The notes beneath the pieces were generated by a model, which had not been told where the DNA came from, did no database searches, and saw only the letters and a list, made by a program, of their open reading frames with translations. From Duganella sp. BJB476 (GTDB lineage: Bacteria > Pseudomonadota > Gammaproteobacteria > Burkholderiales > Burkholderiaceae_D): a DNA stretch of 64,000 nt. Location of the stretch: positions 62,001 to 126,000 of the forward strand of contig NZ_QVIO01000005.1 of assembly GCF_003416895.1 (NCBI RefSeq), in the 5' to 3' direction. Within the stretch, counting starts at the first letter, position 1; each line of letters starts with the position of its first letter. The translations under genes were made by a program, and so were the position numbers. This document shows positions 62,265 through 64,000 of the stretch, piece by piece.

Positions 62265-62704
62265 GCCGCACCCGCTTTCAGGAATTTACCGAAGCGCATC
62301 GCGCCCGTCAGCAGGCCCTGACGGAAGTAGAAGCGCTGCGCCAGCGCGTTCGTCATTCCGGTATCAAGTACCAGCTTGGCGCATGCCGCCTGCTCCGCGT
62401 AGACGGTCAGGTGCTCCAGCAGCCGCGCGCCCCAGCCCTGGCCGCGCGTCTTTTCGCCGGCCACCAGGTCGTCCACGTACAGGAATTTTCCGTACACCAG
62501 ATTCTCTTCCACGCGATAGCCGGCCAGCGCCACCACTTCGCCATCCTCCCAGGCGGCCAGGATGCGGTAGCCCTGCTCGTTCATGCGCGTCACGCGCATG
62601 ACGAATTCTTCTTCGGTTTGCAGGTGCGGACGCAGTTCCTTCATCACCGGATAGCAGGCGCGCAGCTGCTCCGCCGTCTCCACATCCTTCAGTTTGTCGT
62701 GCAT
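62261..62704 (-). CDS. GNAT-family N-acetyltransferase
   Basis: The 147-residue protein has GNAT motifs: VVALAGYRVEENLVYGKFLYVDDLVAGEKTRG leads to the acetyl-CoA loop GQGWGARLLEHL, followed by LVLDTGMTNALAQRFYFRQG. The acceptor substrate is unknown. It is the first gene of a two-gene operon with azoR (ATGA overlap) and has a GGAGCC ribosome site. The divergent MocR gene starts 80 bases away. Confidence 0.87.
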   Translation of the reverse strand: MHDKLKDVETAEQLRACYPVMKELRPHLQTEEEFVMRVTRMNEQGYRILAAWEDGEVVALAGYRVEENLVYGKFLYVDDLVAGEKTRGQGWGARLLEHLTVYAEQAACAKLVLDTGMTNALAQRFYFRQGLLTGAMRFGKFLKAGAA

Positions 62705-62728
62705 GGTGGCTCCTTTTAAAACACCATC

Positions 62729-62763
62729 TTATGGCTGCAATGGCATAATCTCCAGAGCCATAA
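62729..62763. promoter_or_regulatory. inverted repeat in the GNAT-azoR/MocR divergent promoter
   Basis: TTATGGCT (62729-62736) and AGCCATAA (62756-62763) are perfect inverted repeats. A third related ATGGCATAAT lies between them. The spacing and mixed direct/inverted arrangement fit binding sites of MocR-type regulators in divergent promoters. Confidence 0.55.
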
Positions 62764-62783
62764 AATGACATCCCGACTAGGCC

Positions 62784-64000
62784 ATGAAAACCAAGCCCGA
62801 CTTCCTCCAGCTCGACAACGCCGCCGCCGAACCTCTGTACCGGCAGATCTACATCCGCTTCCGCAGCGCCATCGCCGACGGCCTGCTGCTGCCGGACGCG
62901 CGCATTCCATCGGCCCGCGCGCTGGCGCTGGAACTGGGCCTGGCGCGCGGCACGGTGGAAGCGGCCTACTCGCTGCTGGCCGCCGAAGGCTACGTCGAAA
63001 CGCGCGGCCAGGCCGGCACCGTGGTCACGCCGGCGCTGGCGCGCCACGCCGCGACAGCGGTATCGAAGCCTGCCACGCGTGCGCGCCGCGCACCCGCCGG
63101 CGCATCGCCCTCCCCCGTGCGGGAAACGCTGAACCGGCCCTTCCAAATGGGCTTGCCGGCGCTGGACGCCTTCCCCCGCAAGGTATGGGCGCGGCTGGCG
63201 GCGCGCGCGATCCGCGCCACGCAGGCCGACGACATGGTCTATCCACCGCTCGCCGGCCAGGCGCCGCTGCGCGCGGCCATCGCCACGTACCTGCAGCTAT
63301 CACGCGGCATCAACTGCTCGCCGTCGCAGGTGTTCATCACCTCCGGCTACCGCAACACGCTGGAGCTGATCATGCGCGCCCTGCTGCAACCGGGCGACGG
63401 CGTGTGGGTGGAAGATCCCGGCTTCCCGGCCACCGGCGAGCTGCTCAAACAAGCCGGCATGAAACTGGCCCCGGTGGCGGTTGACGCGGAAGGCCTGGTG
63501 GTGTCGCACGGCGTGGCGACGGCGCCGCGCGCAAAGGCCGCCATCGTCACGCCGGCGCATCAAAGCCCGCTGTGCGTATCGCTGTCGCTGCCACGCCGTC
63601 TCGCGCTGCTGGACTGGGCGGCGCAGGCCGACGCCTGGATCGTGGAAGACGACTACGACGGCGAGTACCGCTACGCCAGCCGCCCGCTGCCGGCGCTGCA
63701 AAGCCTGGACCGCGACGGCCGCGTACTGTACGCCGGCACCTTCAGCAAGGTGCTGTTCCCTGCGGTGCGGCTGGCCTATCTGGTGGTGCCGGAGGCGCAG
63801 GTGCGGCGCTTCGAGCAAACCTGCCATACCTTCGCCGCCGGCGGACCCGCGCTGACACAAACCATCGTCAGCGATTTCATGAACGAAGGCCATTTCGCCC
63901 GCCACATCCAGCGCATGCGGCGTCTCTACGCCGAACGCAGCCAGATCGCCGCGGAAGGATTGAGTGCGGCGCTGGACAAGCACCTGCGCATCGATCCGCA
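62784..64000 (+). CDS. MocR/PdxR-type transcription regulator (3' truncated by the window end)
   Basis: About 405 residues are visible and the frame is open at the end of the window. The N-terminus is a GntR winged helix (PLYRQIYIRFRSAIADG, RIPSARALALELGLARGTVEAAY). A linker and a fold-type I aminotransferase domain follow, with EDDYDGEYRY and the PLP lysine in GTFSKVL (Lys322). Such proteins sense PLP or an amine and regulate neighbouring genes. It is divergent from GNAT-azoR with an inverted repeat between, so it probably controls that operon. The family is usually 460-500 residues, so 60-90 are missing. Confidence 0.92.
   Translation, partial: MKTKPDFLQLDNAAAEPLYRQIYIRFRSAIADGLLLPDARIPSARALALELGLARGTVEAAYSLLAAEGYVETRGQAGTVVTPALARHAATAVSKPATRARRAPAGASPSPVRETLNRPFQMGLPALDAFPRKVWARLAARAIRATQADDMVYPPLAGQAPLRAAIATYLQLSRGINCSPSQVFITSGYRNTLELIMRALLQPGDGVWVEDPGFPATGELLKQAGMKLAPVAVDAEGLVVSHGVATAPRAKAAIVTPAHQSPLCVSLSLPRRLALLDWAAQADAWIVEDDYDGEYRYASRPLPALQSLDRDGRVLYAGTFSKVLFPAVRLAYLVVPEAQVRRFEQTCHTFAAGGPALTQTIVSDFMNEGHFARHIQRMRRLYAERSQIAAEGLSAALDKHLRIDP

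Noticed and set aside
1..64000. CRISPR array, rRNA operon, prophage or intact insertion sequence
   Set aside because: No regularly spaced repeats, rRNA sequence, phage structural genes or full transposase were found; only an IS21 relic and short dispersed repeats occur.

Overview
The window is high-GC, densely coded DNA from a Gram-negative bacterium. It carries outer-membrane porins, TonB-dependent receptors, TAT and Sec signal peptides, lipoprotein signals, a PEP-CTERM protein, a soxCDYZAXB gene order and dispersed GGGGTC-type repeats. Together these suggest a betaproteobacterium of the Burkholderiales, most likely Oxalobacteraceae (Massilia/Duganella/Janthinobacterium relatives). This placement is inferred from gene content only.

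Left part (1-16 kb). A truncated BMP-type ABC binding protein, a Rieske oxygenase and a nucleoside/guanine deaminase-like protein form an overlapping operon that looks like purine uptake and breakdown. An S10 carboxypeptidase-like lipoprotein and an EF-hand protein follow. On the minus strand a GH30 glycosidase and a large TonB-dependent receptor each have a LacI-type TGGAARCGCTTCCA operator in front, so they are probably one beta-glycan utilisation locus. A single-chain 1456-residue xanthine-dehydrogenase-like molybdoenzyme comes next. A minus-strand operon of two periplasmic binding proteins around a porin follows, then a PEP-CTERM protein.

Middle (16-42 kb). There is an arylamine N-acetyltransferase and a chemoreceptor with a 91-residue repeated module. 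A minus-strand run then reads SGNH hydrolase, membrane-anchored protein, apolipoprotein N-acyltransferase with a C-terminal extension, phosphatidylserine-decarboxylase-like enzyme and CxxCH protein; it looks like an uncharacterised envelope or lipid pathway. A second chemoreceptor is divergent from a complete thiosulfate-oxidation cluster (soxC-D-Y-Z-A-X-B plus a thioredoxin-like, a metallo-beta-lactamase-fold and a DsrE-like protein). After a binding protein, a porin and L-asparaginase, a small lower-GC accessory patch holds dispersed repeats, an unknown membrane protein, an IS21-type transposase remnant, a cyclic-phosphate-processing receiver-domain protein and tRNA-Arg(CCG).

Right part (42-64 kb). 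A cytochrome c5 is followed by a five-gene minus-strand operon with a NitT/TauT-type ABC transporter and a DctB/DctD-type two-component system. In front of it are a near-consensus sigma-54 promoter and two identical-format palindromes, which gives a self-contained sense-and-uptake circuit. Three tandem M13 metallopeptidases and a TonB-dependent receptor follow, then a Spy-like periplasmic protein with a terminator in its leader, the S41 protease CtpA, a KAS III enzyme, azoreductase plus GNAT, and a divergent MocR-type regulator cut by the window end.

No CRISPR array, rRNA, intact insertion sequence or prophage was seen. The most interesting items are the acyltransferase/decarboxylase cluster, the sigma-54 ABC circuit, the altered active site of the single-chain molybdoenzyme and the tandem M13 locus.
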